Under the pieces are notes generated by a model. That model searched no databases, was not told the DNA's origin, and saw only the letters and a program-made list of their open reading frames with translations. Of a DNA stretch of 64,000 bases, positions 16,423-26,314 are shown piece after piece. The first letter of the stretch is position 1, and each line of letters opens with the position of its first letter. This DNA comes from Sphingobacterium sp. (GTDB taxonomy: Bacteria > Bacteroidota > Bacteroidia > Sphingobacteriales > Sphingobacteriaceae). Location of the stretch: assembly GCA_031253985.1 (NCBI GenBank), contig JAIRVH010000188.1:62001-126000 (forward strand). The letters run 5' to 3'. The position numbers and the translations under genes were made by a program.

Positions 16423-19362
16423 ATGTACATGATTAAAAAAAGGTATTTGGATAGGCTTGTTCTGTTAGGGTGCTCCTGTGCTTGTTATTCTTTTGCTTTT
16501 GGCCAAGACAAGGTGTTGTCACCTTCCGATAGTCTTAAGCTTCAGATTGGAACTGCGAAATTAGATTCTATATTTCAGATTAAAACTAGCCAGGTAAATC
16601 CCGTTGAAATCAACAAACAATCCCTATTACCTTATTCTTCCTTGGCACAGTACCTGAAAGGGAACAATACAGGGCTTTATGTAACAGAGCCTTCTGGAGA
16701 GCCAGGAACTAAACAACCGATGTATTTTCGAGGAATTTCCAGACCATTGCTTTCTGATATTGATGTCTTCCAGAATCAGCCATTGGTTGTCTTGGATGGT
16801 ATCCCATTGGTTGGGGAGCATCCATTTGCATATGCCGTTCAGACCTATAATCTGGAACGAATAGGTCCGGCCACTAACTTATTGGCGAATATCAATATTG
16901 ATATGGTAAAGTCCATTGAAGTATTAAAAGATGTTGCGGCAGTGGCTATGTACGGTCCTAATGCCGCAAATGGAGCTATCGTTGTTCGTACGAAAGAATA
17001 CAAAGCAGATAAAAGCAATCGGATAGCGGTCAATATGTATACGGGCTTAGCAGAGCGCCCACATGTCACAACAATTAATGGTGACTACGAAAATAAATTC
17101 AGAAAACAGTTTTATGATCTGTATACCTCCAATGGCAAATATGATGACGGAGATTCATATCCAGTGTATTTAAGCGACTCGCTTAATATGAATTATTTTG
17201 GGAAATCTGATTGGACAGACTCTTATTACAATAATGGTTTAGTCTATAATCTGAATGCCAATCTTTCCGGAGGTGGTCCTCGGGCAAATTTTCAATTTGC
17301 TGCAGGATCGACCCAAGATAAAGGTATAGCAGATCAGGTAAAATTAAATAAGTATTATGCGCTGTTTGGTTTGAATATGCGCCCAATGACCTGGCTTACG
17401 TTCTCCATGCAGGCGAATATCACGAGGCTCGATCGCAATCGAAATTTAAATCTCCGCGATCGATTTGCCCAGCTTGCTTACTTCCCTGATTTGTCGGCTC
17501 CCTTATCACCAAATAAAGAAGTTTATAATGAGTACCTGAGTTATTATAAAAAAGGTTTTGATAACAATAAGTCCAATGTTGTGCAGGGATATGGAAAGCT
17601 GCAGTTTGATTTTGGCAATTTTCATTTTCTTTCGACAGGAATGCTGGATTATAATGAAGGCTATAGAGATCAATTTTATCACAGTAAGCTAATGGAGTCC
17701 AATAATTTTGCTTCAAATTACTATGGCTATAATCAACGGGCTGTATTTGATAATAAAGCTTTTTATGACTGGAATATCAATGCGGAGAACAAATTAAACC
17801 TGTTGGTCGGCAATAGTTTGCAATGGGATACCTATCGTTACAATTATGCCTACGCTTACAAGGGAGTAAATGATTTTATTAAGGTGAATCTGTTGGAAGA
17901 TGATGCTACAAAATCAAACTATTTGGAGGCTACTGCATACCCAAAGGCGCTTATATTTAAATATTTAGACCGTATTCGCCACAATTTAGTTTCATTTTAT
18001 GGAAAAGCAACCTATAGCTATGATAATAAGGTCGAAACCTCCTTGGTATTGCGCACTGACGGGTCTTCCAATGCACAACCGGATGCGCGATGGATTTTTA
18101 CGCCTTCGTTGTCGATAAATTGGAATATTAAAAACAGCTATTTCAATACAAATACGAGCTTGAAAGAGCTGACTGCTCGTCTGAGTGCTGGCCGTATAGG
18201 CTTAAGCAATGTGTTTGACGATTTTGCACAGGGACCTAATTATGTCGCGCAAATGGGTTTTACGGGTAATCAGCTTATTGCAGGTTATAACGCTATTGCT
18301 GGGCTGGTAAGGCCCTATGAGTCGGGGTGGGTCGGATACAATATTCCTTGGGCTTATACAGATCAAGGTAATTTGGGGCTGGACTATGCGATTCAAAAGA
18401 AAAATTTCCATGTTTCTCTTGATGTCTATGTAAAACAAACAAAAAACCAGCTGATCAATATTCCATCCTATAGCGAATATGGCTATAAATCCAGTTATGC
18501 GGCCGGAATGAATGTACAGAATGTGGGTGCCGAATTAACCATTGGTCTTGATCCCGTTCAAACGGAGAATTTTAAGTGGTCTACTGCACTGAACGTATCA
18601 CATAATCAGAATAAATTGAAGGCTTTGCCTAATGGTCTAGATCGGCTCGTGATTGGTAATAATCTTTTGGAGGTCGGGAAACCCTTGGATCAATACTGGT
18701 TACTCTCCAATGAAGGAATCTATAAAACTGATGCTGAAGTTCCACAAGGGATGACCTACAATGCGATTCAACTACGCGCAGGTGATCCGATCTGGAAGGA
18801 TCAAAATGGCGACAATACGATCGATGATTACGATCGGACTTTGCAAGGTCACCGTTTGCCTGCTGTATTTGGTAATTGGTATAACAATTTTGTGTTTGGG
18901 AAATGGGATCTGGGGATTAATATGTACTATAATCTCGGCCGAAAGCTTATCAATCAAGAAATGGCTAATCGTTTTGATTTTATCAATAATGAAGGGACGA
19001 AAAACCTGGATGCTATCAAAGAGATTACGTATTGGGAAAAAAGGGGTGATTATAGTAAATATCCGTTGTATAACCCTTGGAGTACGGTTATCGCTTATCA
19101 GGCCGATCAAGATCTTTTCTTAGAGAATGCTTCATTTGTGAAGATAAGGGCAATTACGTTGGGTTATAACTTGACTTCTCTTTTGGCAGGTCGAACTCAG
19201 GCCATTAAAAATGCTTATGCCTATGTGTCTGCTAATAATGTTGCCACGATTACATCTTACAGTGGTGTGGATCCTGAAATCGTGGACTATACAGGATATG
19301 ATATTGGGTCAAAAATTCGGATACCGCGAATTTATACGCTAGGAATAAAAGTTGACTTTTAA
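16423..19362 (+). CDS. SusC-like TonB-dependent transporter lacking the N-terminal CarboxypepD-like domain
   Basis: A 979-residue outer-membrane transporter. After a signal peptide (ending near residue 28, FAFGQ) there is a short unique linker of about 35 residues and then the plug domain directly (SLLPYSSLAQYLKGNNTGLYV, with MYFRGIS, PLVVLDGIPL and VLKDVAAVAMYGPNAANGAIVV). The carboxypeptidase-D-regulatory-like domain that usually opens SusC proteins is missing, and no EVVVxGYG TonB box is obvious. The barrel is complete and ends in Phe. It pairs with the SusD gene 11 bp downstream and heads the 11-gene operon. The Met at 16429 is an alternative start. Substrate unknown, probably mannan-derived. 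Confidence 0.92.
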   Translation: MYMIKKRYLDRLVLLGCSCACYSFAFGQDKVLSPSDSLKLQIGTAKLDSIFQIKTSQVNPVEINKQSLLPYSSLAQYLKGNNTGLYVTEPSGEPGTKQPMYFRGISRPLLSDIDVFQNQPLVVLDGIPLVGEHPFAYAVQTYNLERIGPATNLLANINIDMVKSIEVLKDVAAVAMYGPNAANGAIVVRTKEYKADKSNRIAVNMYTGLAERPHVTTINGDYENKFRKQFYDLYTSNGKYDDGDSYPVYLSDSLNMNYFGKSDWTDSYYNNGLVYNLNANLSGGGPRANFQFAAGSTQDKGIADQVKLNKYYALFGLNMRPMTWLTFSMQANITRLDRNRNLNLRDRFAQLAYFPDLSAPLSPNKEVYNEYLSYYKKGFDNNKSNVVQGYGKLQFDFGNFHFLSTGMLDYNEGYRDQFYHSKLMESNNFASNYYGYNQRAVFDNKAFYDWNINAENKLNLLVGNSLQWDTYRYNYAYAYKGVNDFIKVNLLEDDATKSNYLEATAYPKALIFKYLDRIRHNLVSFYGKATYSYDNKVETSLVLRTDGSSNAQPDARWIFTPSLSINWNIKNSYFNTNTSLKELTARLSAGRIGLSNVFDDFAQGPNYVAQMGFTGNQLIAGYNAIAGLVRPYESGWVGYNIPWAYTDQGNLGLDYAIQKKNFHVSLDVYVKQTKNQLINIPSYSEYGYKSSYAAGMNVQNVGAELTIGLDPVQTENFKWSTALNVSHNQNKLKALPNGLDRLVIGNNLLEVGKPLDQYWLLSNEGIYKTDAEVPQGMTYNAIQLRAGDPIWKDQNGDNTIDDYDRTLQGHRLPAVFGNWYNNFVFGKWDLGINMYYNLGRKLINQEMANRFDFINNEGTKNLDAIKEITYWEKRGDYSKYPLYNPWSTVIAYQADQDLFLENASFVKIRAITLGYNLTSLLAGRTQAIKNAYAYVSANNVATITSYSGVDPEIVDYTGYDIGSKIRIPRIYTLGIKVDF

Positions 19363-19373
19363 ACGCAGAAGAA

Positions 19374-20888
19374 ATGAAAAGATATCATCTCATATTTAAT
19401 GTTTTGTTACTTTTCTTATTGCCTCTAGGGGGCTGTAAGAAAATGCTGGATATAGACTCTTCCCGCACGGTCAAGGAAGAGAATATGTGGAATGCTTTGG
19501 AGGATACGCGTGCAGGTCTGATGGGAATTTACGGTTTAACCAAAGCGGCTTTGGACGATAATAATGCCTATTGGCTGTATGGGGAAGTTCGATCGGGGGA
19601 CTTTGAGAGCCCTAATCGACAGGATTTAAAAGCAATTATTAAGAATGACCTCAAAGCAAATTATGAATCGTTAAATGCACTTTCGAATTGGAGACGGTGG
19701 TTTGCCGTAGTGAATGCAGCCAATATTTTTATGGAGCGCGCACCGCAAGTGCGGGAGAAGGATATGCGCTATACGGAAAACAATTTGGTTGTCGATGTGG
19801 CACAAGCTCGGTTTTTACGTGCGTATGCCTATTTCAATATGGTTCGTATTTGGGGAGATATACCCTTGATCTTAAATTCCCATGATGGAAATTTTGAGAA
19901 TAAAGCGAAAGAGGACCGTTTGAAGCTCTATGCTTGGATTGAAAAGGAAATGTATGATGCTGCACAACTGTTGCCGTATTCTTACAGTACAGGTGATGAA
20001 CAACAGATTGGTAATTATTATAATGAAACATCAGGCAGATGGAATGGTGCCTTGGTAAGAAAGCTTTCCGTTTATGCTATTCTTGCACATTTAGCAGCTT
20101 GGCAGGCTAATTACGCCGATGCGGCTTCCTATTCACAGTTTGTTATGGATAACTACAACAAAGCGGGATCCTATTATTTATCCACATCTTTTTTAACGGA
20201 CGGTAACGGATTTTTCTTTGAAAAAAGATCCGAACAGATGTTCTCATTCCCTTATATATGGGCACATGTAGAGGCATCCTTTACGGGACATATTGAAGAA
20301 CTTACGCTTGCGACTCCTGTCGTCAATAAGTCGGTGCCGGATATTTATATGCCAAAAGAAACGATTTTAAAAACATTCAACGAGAAGAAGGATCAGCGGT
20401 TTAGCATTGATACACTTGGAGCGCCTACCACAGAAGTGTATTTCCGGAATTTCAATGGGAAATACCCAATTTTTAGCAAAATCAAATGTATTATGGGCGG
20501 TTCTTCGGACCCCACTTTTCGGATTTTTACCAGTGCCACTGTTTTGACACGTTTAGAGGATATAGCGCTTTTACGAGCAGAATCTTTAGCCGTGTTGGGT
20601 GAAAAATCTACTGCCATTGAACTGTTAAATGAGATTCGGGAGCGGAGAGGACTTAAAGTCTACAGTGAAAATGCAAATGGAGATCTGGTGGATGCTATTT
20701 TTTTAGAACGAAAGAGGGAATTGATGGGGGAGGGACATCGCTGGTACGATATGATTCGCCGGGAAAAGATAAAACATGACAATCCTCAATTGGCACAGTT
20801 AATTGCTAATGACGGGATCTATTGGCCAATTGCTCGAGAGATTCTCGCACAAAATAAGTTGATCGAACAAAATACTTATTGGAAGTAA
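19374..20888 (+). CDS. SusD/RagB-family lipoprotein (second pair)
   Basis: A 504-residue lipoprotein. Lipobox PLGGC (Cys21) is followed by KKMLDIDSSRTV, a standard SusD opening. TPR-type helices include VAQARFLRAYAYFNMVRIWGDIPL, a SusD hallmark, and the C-terminal FLERKRELMGEGHRWYDMIR. It partners the SusC-like protein encoded 11 bp upstream. The next gene starts 11 bp downstream, so they are co-transcribed. Confidence 0.94.
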   Translation: MKRYHLIFNVLLLFLLPLGGCKKMLDIDSSRTVKEENMWNALEDTRAGLMGIYGLTKAALDDNNAYWLYGEVRSGDFESPNRQDLKAIIKNDLKANYESLNALSNWRRWFAVVNAANIFMERAPQVREKDMRYTENNLVVDVAQARFLRAYAYFNMVRIWGDIPLILNSHDGNFENKAKEDRLKLYAWIEKEMYDAAQLLPYSYSTGDEQQIGNYYNETSGRWNGALVRKLSVYAILAHLAAWQANYADAASYSQFVMDNYNKAGSYYLSTSFLTDGNGFFFEKRSEQMFSFPYIWAHVEASFTGHIEELTLATPVVNKSVPDIYMPKETILKTFNEKKDQRFSIDTLGAPTTEVYFRNFNGKYPIFSKIKCIMGGSSDPTFRIFTSATVLTRLEDIALLRAESLAVLGEKSTAIELLNEIRERRGLKVYSENANGDLVDAIFLERKRELMGEGHRWYDMIRREKIKHDNPQLAQLIANDGIYWPIAREILAQNKLIEQNTYWK

Positions 20889-20899
20889 AGGAGTTAATT

Positions 20900-22003
20900 A
20901 TGAGAAATAACCTATTTGTACGTGGTGTATATGCACTCTTAATGACAGCCCTGCTGTACGCTTGTGCTAAAGATAAAGGCTATTATTCACCTGCATCCCA
21001 AGAGCCGGTCTTTAAAGGTAATTTATATAGCTATCTTAAAAGTAAACCTGGTGTATATGACTCTTTAGTTAAAGTCATTGATAGAATTGGTCTGCAAAAG
21101 AAATTGGAAGATAGTACTTTGACACTTTTTGCACTAACCAATGCCAATTTTCAATTGGCTATCCAAAATCTCAATAATACATTGAGTGTTTCTGACAAGC
21201 CAGCACAATATCTGAATTCGGTTAAATATGAAATATTGGATTCGTTGCTGTGCCAGTATATTATTCAAGGTCGGATTAGCAGCGACTCTTTAAGTAGCCA
21301 GGATGGTAAGAATGTATTGGGGATTCGCTATGGCTACCCAATGCATATTGGATTAAATAAACAGGCCTCGTCGGGCTACCTAAATGGAGGTCCTACAATT
21401 GTTGATCTATCAGATACAAGAAGATCTGTTTTCAATCGTAATTGGGTAACGACGGAAACAAGCTCCTTAAATATTCAGACAGATAACGCTATTGTTCATG
21501 TGTTGAATCAGGATCATGTTTTTGGTTTTAACAAATTTGTTAGTCAAGTTATTTATATCCCGCCACCAGAAAACTTGTTCAAAACATTTGGAGGGAAAGG
21601 TTCTGCATCAAAGGAAACTTCAGGCGGTCCAGACGCAGTAGAAGCCTCAAAATATGTATTTGACGGTAATCCCGAAACCAAATTCTTTTTGTCGAGTCCT
21701 GGATTATTCTATTTGCAGTGGGACTTTCCTTCTGCGGTGGTTGCAAATAGTTATACCCTTAGATCGGCAAATGATATTCAAGATCGGGATCCGGCAGACT
21801 GGAATCTACAAGGGTTGGATGAAGAGGGAAATTGGATTAAGCTGGATATTAGGCAGGATGAAGAATTTGACGAGAGGTTTCAGTTGCGTGTATTCTTTTT
21901 TGCGAATACCAAAGCTTATAAGGCTTATCGTTTGAATATTATACGTATGCACGGGGGTAACGATTTCCAACTGGCGGACTGGACAATGAACCGTAGCAAA
22001 TAA
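20900..22003 (+). CDS. Surface lipoprotein: fasciclin domain plus discoidin-like domain
   Basis: A lipoprotein of 367 residues, lipobox LLYAC (Cys22) followed by AKDK. Residues about 38-220 are a fasciclin (FAS1)-like domain (YLKSKPGVYDSLVKVIDRIG, TLFALTNANFQ, and INTDNAIVHVL-type end: IQTDNAIVHVLN). Residues about 235-365 are the discoidin-like domain also seen at 4704 (SANDIQDRDPADW). The ATG at 20900 was chosen because it gives a clean signal peptide right after AAAGGAG; the longer frame from TTG 20879 would overlap SusD and spoil it. FAS1 domains mediate adhesion to proteins or polysaccharides, so an accessory binding role beside SusC/SusD is inferred. Confidence 0.8.
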   Translation: MRNNLFVRGVYALLMTALLYACAKDKGYYSPASQEPVFKGNLYSYLKSKPGVYDSLVKVIDRIGLQKKLEDSTLTLFALTNANFQLAIQNLNNTLSVSDKPAQYLNSVKYEILDSLLCQYIIQGRISSDSLSSQDGKNVLGIRYGYPMHIGLNKQASSGYLNGGPTIVDLSDTRRSVFNRNWVTTETSSLNIQTDNAIVHVLNQDHVFGFNKFVSQVIYIPPPENLFKTFGGKGSASKETSGGPDAVEASKYVFDGNPETKFFLSSPGLFYLQWDFPSAVVANSYTLRSANDIQDRDPADWNLQGLDEEGNWIKLDIRQDEEFDERFQLRVFFFANTKAYKAYRLNIIRMHGGNDFQLADWTMNRSK

Positions 22004-22025
22004 ACCTATTTAAGAATCTACGAAT

Positions 22026-23138
22026 ATGAAAATTTCTAGAAGTTATAAAACAATATATAGAAAGACATCCAGTATTGGTTTGTTTGCCTTGTTGTGTATG
22101 GGTTTGTACGGATGTAAGAAAATCTATAATCTGCCGGATGAGAAGGATTTTTTGAGTGTCAACCTGACCTATGACGGTAAATCTTTTTATCCTATTTTAG
22201 GAAGGACTAGCCGTATGGGAACGCTTAATAGCGATCATTCGACCACGCCTCTGCATTTTGAAATTGTAAATCCCCGCTATGGAGACGGGAGACCTTATAC
22301 TGATCTTTTCCAGGTAAAACCGGTCTATGAGTGGATATCTCGTTATGATGGGACAGAAAAGAATCTGGAAGAGATCGAAGCGAAACGCAAGTTGGTAAAC
22401 CGTCCTCTTTTTGAGGTTGACTCAACAGGTACCTTTATTTTGTGGAACTCTTCTAACAATGAATTGATAGAACCGCGTTCAAAAGATAGTGTCGATCTTG
22501 TTCAAAATATACGCTATTTTGATCTTAAAATATCCAATTCGGGGGGAAGTACGATCGTAAAGGACTTCATGATTTTACCTTGGCGAGTACAAGATTATGA
22601 TCCCTATTCCGACAAAAATCCATATGATGGTCAAACGGCGCCCGATCCGAAGGATCCTAAAAATCCGAATAAAAAAAGTTATATCTGGCCTTCCTATATG
22701 GTCAACGTCAATGGCGAAACTTCCAATCGTCCCTTGCAGACAAATGATGATTTTAAGGACCTGGTTATTTATATACGTCGTTTTACGGGGGGAAATGGAC
22801 ATAACTTACGTTTCGTGTTCTTGGATAAGGATGGGAAGACTATCAATCCAGAGAGTTTTAATGAAACAAAGTGGAAGGAACTCGTTCATGGTTTTAATAT
22901 GAAAAAGACTGCCGATTATGTACAGTATGATGTCGCTTATCCCATTCCACTGACGAATTATCCAACTAAATATTTAAATGGAAATATGGCAAAAGTAGAT
23001 TTTTCCTATTCTAGAAAAGGATTTGGAGGCGATTTGATTACAGCCAAATTTGGTTTGAACTTTAGGGTTTTTACCAAGGGCGATTGGGAAATTGTTTTCC
23101 ATTTTCAAAGAGAGAACCCACGATTTGAGAACGAATAA
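22026..23138 (+). CDS. Surface lipoprotein, DUF5007-like
   Basis: A 370-residue lipoprotein with lipobox GLYGC (Cys30) and the KKIYNLPDEKDF start typical of surface-exported lipoproteins. The rest appears all-beta, with a Pro/Asp/Lys-rich loop near residues 195-220. It resembles what databases call DUF5007, a family found beside SusC/SusD and fasciclin lipoproteins; this label is from memory and not checked. It sits between the first fasciclin gene (22-bp gap) and the next SusC (11-bp gap), so it is probably a glycan-binding accessory protein. No catalytic motif is visible. Confidence 0.65.
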   Translation: MKISRSYKTIYRKTSSIGLFALLCMGLYGCKKIYNLPDEKDFLSVNLTYDGKSFYPILGRTSRMGTLNSDHSTTPLHFEIVNPRYGDGRPYTDLFQVKPVYEWISRYDGTEKNLEEIEAKRKLVNRPLFEVDSTGTFILWNSSNNELIEPRSKDSVDLVQNIRYFDLKISNSGGSTIVKDFMILPWRVQDYDPYSDKNPYDGQTAPDPKDPKNPNKKSYIWPSYMVNVNGETSNRPLQTNDDFKDLVIYIRRFTGGNGHNLRFVFLDKDGKTINPESFNETKWKELVHGFNMKKTADYVQYDVAYPIPLTNYPTKYLNGNMAKVDFSYSRKGFGGDLITAKFGLNFRVFTKGDWEIVFHFQRENPRFENE

Positions 23139-23149
23139 TAGCGAACATT

Positions 23150-26100
23150 ATGCAAATAAAAATAGTATATCATAGTTGTATTCTGGTACTGTGCATGCTG
23201 CTGTCTATTGGAGCGTTTGCACAAGCTATCATTATGTCGGGAAGAGTTACAGATAATAAGGGGCGGCCGCTGGCTGGTGTTACCGTGCGTTTTGGTAAAT
23301 CGGGAAAGGAAGCGACATCTACAAACTCATCAGGAACATTTAGTGTGACAACTACGCCGGGGACTTCGGTTACTTTTAGACTGATTGGTTATGACGGAGT
23401 GACAATTACTGCGCGTGCAGATCGTAATGTCGATATTCGTATGAAGGAATTGGAGAACCAGATGGATGAAGTTGTTGTACGTGGGTATGTCAAAAGACCA
23501 AGAGAGACGACAACAGGTGCTTCCACAAAAATTAGTGGTAAGGAGTTACAAGATATCCCAGCAGCCAATGTGGAAAATTTATTGCAGGGAAAAGTTGCCG
23601 GGTTAAATATCCAAAATAATACCGGTGCGCCTGGTTTTAGGGGATCAACACAGATTCGCGGACTTTCTACACTGAGTGTATCAGGGAGCGGAGATCAATC
23701 TTTTTTAACGCCAACATCACCTTTATATGTTATTGATGGTGTCCCGATGGATGCTGATCGGGCAAATGAATTGGGCCTCAGTCAACAGGGACCCGGTATT
23801 AGCCCTTTATCTTTGATTCCGCCTGAAGATATTGAGAATATCGAGGTTCTCAAGGATGCTCAGGCTACCTCTCTATATGGTTCACTGGCTGCTTATGGTG
23901 TTATTATTATTAACACAAAAAGAGGGAATTCGGAAGTGCCACGAGTGCGTTATACAGGTAATTTTTTTATGAAATCACCGCCAAAGTTGCGTGCGACACT
24001 TGGCGGGAATCTAGAACGGCGTCTTAAGTTGCTGCAGATCTACAGTAACGCGTTGTCCCAGTTTGATCTCGATCGAATTTCGCAGACACCGATGTTGTCG
24101 GATAGTTTAAATGCTTATTACAACAATTCGACCAATTGGCAGGACCTTTTTTACGCTACTACTTATAATCAGACACATAACGTGGCCATTGATGGTGGAA
24201 ATCAAAAGTTGAATTATAAAGCGAACTTAAACTATTATAATGAAAACGGAATTATCAAAAATACAGGTTTCGATCGTTACATGGCCAATATGCGGTTTGA
24301 ATACTATCCTACGGAGAAATTTAAATTCACGGCTCAATTGAATGCATCACTCGGATCGAAGAGTAAAGGAAATGGCTTGGGGGTATTACAATCTGGAGTT
24401 GCGACAAATGGCGAATATTCCACTTTATTGCCGGGGCCGTCCTTTTATCTGGCATCTTCGGGCTATAGCTCTGCTTTAAAAACAAAAAATGATAATTCAT
24501 CGAAGTCAATTAAGCCTTTTATAGAAGCCTCCTATGAGTTTGTTCCAGGGTTGCGGGCAACAACCACAATAAGTTACGAATCAACTTCCGATAATGAGAG
24601 TACATTTACACCAGCCGCGGCAAATGGACAATTTGCTCAGGTGTATGCTTATTATGGCCGGTATAATTCATTGTATAATCGGAACTCGATCAACTATAGT
24701 CATACATTTAATGAAAAGCATACGGTATTTTTTAATCTATTCAATGAAGTCCGGACGCTGGAAAAACAAGCTAATGCGGCATTACAAGCCCGTACACCGA
24801 ATGATCAATTTGAGGGACCTCTTGGTTTTGATGGGTACTTCTCCAAAGGAGGAGGCCTGTTGCGTAGAGGATTTGGAAAAGAAAGAGGGGTTTCCTTTGC
24901 TATCGCTGGAACATACGATTATATGAAGAAATATGTTGTTGATCTTTCTTATCGTATGGATGGATCATCACAGAATGGTTTTGGAAACCTATATACCAAA
25001 AATCCTGCTGTTGGTTTACGTTGGAATGCCTATCATGAGGAATTTTTAAAAGATGTTGAATGGATCAACTTGTTGTCCCTACGTACAAGTTGGGGGGTAA
25101 ATGTAATGCCCAATAGTACCTTAGAGCGTGTTTATGGAAAATATGATATCAGTGGCGGATACAATGATAAAATTGGTATAGGCATTAATTACGAACAAAT
25201 TCCCAATCCGGATCTGAAGCCAACCACTACAAGTCAAATCAATGTGGGTTTAGACCTTGCTTTTTTTCAAAATCGTTTTGAATTAAATTATGATACCTAT
25301 TATAAAAAAGTAGACAACCTGCTATTTGAAGAGAAACTGTCAAGCTCTCTTGGATTTGATAAAGTCAATAGTAATTCAGCTGCAATAGCAAATTATGGAC
25401 ATGAACTTGCCGTCCTGTTTAGACCATGGACAGAAGGACGTTTTACCATGTCAATTGGGGCTAACGGTGCCTATAATCGCGATGTGTTACTCAAACTTCC
25501 TGAACATTATGGAGGGCAGTTTGTCCGCTGGGAAAATGATGAGTATCGACAGCATGTTGTTTTCAGAGTTGGGACTTCATCCATGTCGAATTACATGTTG
25601 TTGAACCGTGGTGTTTACAGTACAGATGCGGATGTCCCGGTAGACCCAGTAACTGGACGACGTTATCGGACGGCCAATGGAACTGAGTTTAAAGCTGGTG
25701 ACCCCATCTTTGCGGACTTGGATGGAAACTATATTTTAGATGAAAACGATTATGCACGTACAGGAAATTCTCAGCCTTTGATCACAGGTGGTGTGCAATT
25801 GAATTTCAATTATAAACATGAAACACTAGGCACATTTGGGCTTAACCTTTGGGCATCATATACTGCAAAACGTACCATCTTGAACAATGGTTTGGCAAAA
25901 AGACTCCAACTTATGAGCGACCCCTATGGCAATCGTGTGGTTGTTCCGCTAAACGATATTGATATGTGGCACAAACCCGGAGATATCGCGAAGTACCCTT
26001 ATGCCTATGATTATCAACGATACTCAAGTATTGACCCATTCCGAATGGACCAAGACTTGTGGGCAGAAGATGGTTCATATTTTAAAATTAACAGTGTCAG

Positions 26101-26302
26101 CCTATCCTATATGTTTACAAAGGGTGTCGCGGCTCGTTATGGTTTAGACCGTCTTAGGGTGTTTGTGTCGGCTGAAAATATTGCAACGTTTTCAAAATAT
26201 AGCGGACCAAATCCTGAAAATATAAGTAGTATGGGGCGGGATATTTCCAATGGGTATCCAGTCCCCCGGCAGTACAATGTTGGTGTTAATATTGATTTCT
26301 AA
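23150..26302 (+). CDS. SusC/RagA-family TonB-dependent transporter (third pair)
   Basis: A 1050-residue outer-membrane transporter. A signal peptide ends at about residue 25 (GAFAQ). The CarboxypepD-like domain (MSGRVTDNKGRPLAGVTV to about residue 105), TonB-box-like DEVVVRGYV, and plug with IRGLSTLS, PLYVIDGVPMD and VLKDAQATSLYGSLAAYGVIIINTKRG follow, then the barrel, ending IDF. It is the second SusC within a single operon. Its SusD partner starts 13 bp downstream. A separate SusCD pair in the same transcript implies that two different ligands, or two sizes of the same ligand, are imported together. Confidence 0.95.
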   Translation: MQIKIVYHSCILVLCMLLSIGAFAQAIIMSGRVTDNKGRPLAGVTVRFGKSGKEATSTNSSGTFSVTTTPGTSVTFRLIGYDGVTITARADRNVDIRMKELENQMDEVVVRGYVKRPRETTTGASTKISGKELQDIPAANVENLLQGKVAGLNIQNNTGAPGFRGSTQIRGLSTLSVSGSGDQSFLTPTSPLYVIDGVPMDADRANELGLSQQGPGISPLSLIPPEDIENIEVLKDAQATSLYGSLAAYGVIIINTKRGNSEVPRVRYTGNFFMKSPPKLRATLGGNLERRLKLLQIYSNALSQFDLDRISQTPMLSDSLNAYYNNSTNWQDLFYATTYNQTHNVAIDGGNQKLNYKANLNYYNENGIIKNTGFDRYMANMRFEYYPTEKFKFTAQLNASLGSKSKGNGLGVLQSGVATNGEYSTLLPGPSFYLASSGYSSALKTKNDNSSKSIKPFIEASYEFVPGLRATTTISYESTSDNESTFTPAAANGQFAQVYAYYGRYNSLYNRNSINYSHTFNEKHTVFFNLFNEVRTLEKQANAALQARTPNDQFEGPLGFDGYFSKGGGLLRRGFGKERGVSFAIAGTYDYMKKYVVDLSYRMDGSSQNGFGNLYTKNPAVGLRWNAYHEEFLKDVEWINLLSLRTSWGVNVMPNSTLERVYGKYDISGGYNDKIGIGINYEQIPNPDLKPTTTSQINVGLDLAFFQNRFELNYDTYYKKVDNLLFEEKLSSSLGFDKVNSNSAAIANYGHELAVLFRPWTEGRFTMSIGANGAYNRDVLLKLPEHYGGQFVRWENDEYRQHVVFRVGTSSMSNYMLLNRGVYSTDADVPVDPVTGRRYRTANGTEFKAGDPIFADLDGNYILDENDYARTGNSQPLITGGVQLNFNYKHETLGTFGLNLWASYTAKRTILNNGLAKRLQLMSDPYGNRVVVPLNDIDMWHKPGDIAKYPYAYDYQRYSSIDPFRMDQDLWAEDGSYFKINSVSLSYMFTKGVAARYGLDRLRVFVSAENIATFSKYSGPNPENISSMGRDISNGYPVPRQYNVGVNIDF

Positions 26303-26314
26303 TAGGTTGAGCTT

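Noticed and set aside
18761..19123. Overlapping frames on both strands inside the second SusC
   Set aside because: Both are embedded in the barrel-coding part of a clear SusC gene; the hydrophobic content is a by-product of the beta-strand codons.
20879..20899. TTG start for the FAS1/discoidin lipoprotein
   Set aside because: It would overlap the SusD stop and put charged residues before the signal peptide; the ATG at 20900 fits better.
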